Shown here: piece by piece, positions 62,914-64,000 of the stretch
Layout: the number at the start of each line of letters is the position of its first letter
How positions within the stretch are numbered: position 1 is the first letter of the stretch
Assembly: GCA_016787755.1 (NCBI GenBank)
Contig: JAEUUA010000023.1
Span: 608,613 to 672,612, forward strand
Direction: 5' to 3'
DNA from: Cyclobacteriaceae bacterium
GTDB lineage: Bacteria > Bacteroidota > Bacteroidia > Cytophagales > Cyclobacteriaceae
DNA: 64,000 nt
Translations under genes and position numbers: made by a program
Notes under the pieces: generated by a model
What the model saw: only the letters and a program-made list of their open reading frames with translations
Databases searched by the model: none
What the model was told of the DNA's origin: nothing

Positions 62914-64000
62914 ATGAGGAAACTTATTTGTTTGGTATCGATTTTATTTTGCGTTGTAGTTGCTAAGGCACAGCCTGTTGCCGGTTCAACCATCACCACC
63001 GAAAAGCAAAAATTTGTTTTAGAATCTATTACCACTGAGCTTCAACGTCCGTGGGGAATGGCATTCTTGCCGGATGGTCGCGCGATGGTAACTGAAAAAG
63101 ATGGAGAAATTAGAATTATCAAAGACGGTAAGCTGCTCGAAGAAAAAATTAGTGGTGTGCCTGAAGTATTTAATAATGGGCAAGGGGGTTTGTTAGATAT
63201 TCAATTGCATCCGGATTATGCAAAAAATGGTTGGATCTATATCTCGTATGCAAAACCTGATGGAACCAAAGGTGGCGCAACAACAATTGCTCGCGTTAAA
63301 TTGCAAGGCAATGCGTTTACCAACGTAGAAGAGTTATTTATGGCACAACCATCTTCCCCTTCAGGTGCACATTTTGGATCGCGCATTGTGTTTGATGGCA
63401 AGGGATATATTTTCTTTTCGTGTGGCGAGCGTGGTAAGATGGAAAATGCTCAAGATATTACAAACCACTTAGGTAAGATTATGCGTCTGCATGATGATGG
63501 CCGTGTTCCTAAAGACAATCCTTTTGTTAACAAAGTTGGTGCTAAACCAGAAATTTGGTCGTACGGACATCGCAATCCTCAGGGATTATATTATGATAAA
63601 GCGACAAGCACGCTTTGGGATGGTGAACATGGCCCCAAAGGCGGTGATGAATTGAATAAAGTAGAGAAAGGGAAAAATTATGGCTGGCCTGTGATTACGT
63701 ACGGTATTAACTACGATGATAAACCCATTACAGATATAACTAAGAAAGATGGCATGGAACAACCTGTTCGTTATTGGGTTCCCTCTATTGCCCCTTGCGG
63801 GATGACCATGGTGACCAGCGATAAGTATCCAAACTGGAAAGGAAATTTTTTAGTAGGTGCTTTGTCTTTTCAGTTGGTTGCCCGTGTTGAAGTTGCCAAT
63901 GGAAAATTTGTGGCGGAGGAAAGAATCCTTGAAAAGATTGGTCGTGTGCGCCATGTGGTGCAAAGTCCGGATGGGTATATTTATGTACTTACTGAAAACC
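62914..64000 (+). CDS. PQQ-type aldose sugar dehydrogenase (3' end outside window)
   Basis: The frame begins with a signal peptide (MRKLICLVSILFCVVVAKAQ) and stays open to the window edge, giving about 362 residues. The propeller fold of soluble glucose/aldose dehydrogenases (YliI/Asd type) is seen in LQRPWGMAFLPDGRAMVTEK, NNGQGGLLDIQLHPDYAKNG and GHRNPQGLYYDKATSTLWDG, with the catalytic histidine likely in HRNPQGL, and EHGPKGGDELNKVEKGKNYG. It probably oxidises sugars in the periplasm using PQQ. TATCTTTA about 25 bases before the start is a possible -7 box. Confidence 0.92.
   Translation, partial: MRKLICLVSILFCVVVAKAQPVAGSTITTEKQKFVLESITTELQRPWGMAFLPDGRAMVTEKDGEIRIIKDGKLLEEKISGVPEVFNNGQGGLLDIQLHPDYAKNGWIYISYAKPDGTKGGATTIARVKLQGNAFTNVEELFMAQPSSPSGAHFGSRIVFDGKGYIFFSCGERGKMENAQDITNHLGKIMRLHDDGRVPKDNPFVNKVGAKPEIWSYGHRNPQGLYYDKATSTLWDGEHGPKGGDELNKVEKGKNYGWPVITYGINYDDKPITDITKKDGMEQPVRYWVPSIAPCGMTMVTSDKYPNWKGNFLVGALSFQLVARVEVANGKFVAEERILEKIGRVRHVVQSPDGYIYVLTEN

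Noticed and set aside
1..64000. tRNA, rRNA, riboswitch or CRISPR elements
   Set aside because: Reading the gaps showed no cloverleaf-like sequences ending in CCA, no rRNA stretches and no spaced direct repeats.
1..64000. Transposase, integrase or phage genes
   Set aside because: No DDE, HUH or tyrosine-recombinase motifs were found in any long frame; repeat-flanked units lack their own transposase.

Overview
The window looks like chromosomal DNA of a member of the phylum Bacteroidota, most probably of the order Cytophagales. The evidence is the gliding-motility lipoprotein GldD beside ssb and mutY, a secreted subtilase with a C-terminal type IX secretion (Por) sorting domain, many lipoproteins whose lipobox directly follows a short hydrophobic stretch, weak or absent Shine-Dalgarno sequences, and TAnnTTTG-like promoter boxes. 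No rRNA or tRNA gene, no CRISPR array, no transposase and no prophage was seen. Most of the window is ordinary core genome with a few accessory inserts.

Layout. 1-5.8 kb (+): the C-terminal part of a tricorn-like S41 protease, a PLP trans-sulfuration enzyme, an RraB-like/TPR protein and a GNAT acetyltransferase. 5.8-13.4 kb (-): a periplasmic FKBP isomerase, then the most interesting block, a three-gene operon with a transglutaminase/DUF2126 protein, a circularly permuted ATP-grasp fused to an alpha-E domain, and a second transglutaminase-like protein. This is a predicted peptide ligation and processing system of a type that often carries the proteasome-like peptidase Anbu, which is absent here. 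13.6-22.5 kb: TonB, small and lipoprotein genes, an RluD-type pseudouridine synthase, a rhodanese lipoprotein, and a divergent pair of exported proteases (M57-type and S8 with a sorting domain). 21.5-29.0 kb (-): polyprenyl synthase, RNase R, a repeat-flanked GxxExxY gene, a DEDDy exonuclease, a GH113-like hydrolase, LipB and a sugar-phosphate isomerase. 29.1-38.6 kb: YraN, a MORN-type protein, HtpG, a surface-protein homologue, a tail-specific protease, RNase G, a 29-residue AURKAIP1/COX24-like protein, a TPR protein and HU.

38.7-52.5 kb (+): mutY, ssb, gldD, recG, a reg_prop/Y_Y_Y membrane sensor without an output domain, a lipoprotein, a DinB protein, two cell-wall enzymes (PBP4-type DacB and a GH3 N-acetylhexosaminidase), a pair of small membrane-anchored coiled-coil proteins, and the histidine-degradation pair hutG-hutF. 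52.6-64 kb: a YegP protein, a zinc alcohol dehydrogenase, an S9 peptidase, a DUF2721 protein, an MsrQ-like membrane protein, purM, a VF530-type protein, a MacB/FtsX permease and the start of a PQQ-type sugar dehydrogenase.

Functional themes are protein turnover outside the cytoplasm (tricorn, Prc, S8, M57 and S9 proteases), RNA processing (RNase R, RNase G, RluD), DNA repair (MutY, SSB, RecG) and envelope biology. Family names come from motifs read by eye, with no database search. Where the first methionine of a long frame lay ahead of an obvious signal peptide or conserved start, the start was moved inward and the entry says so.
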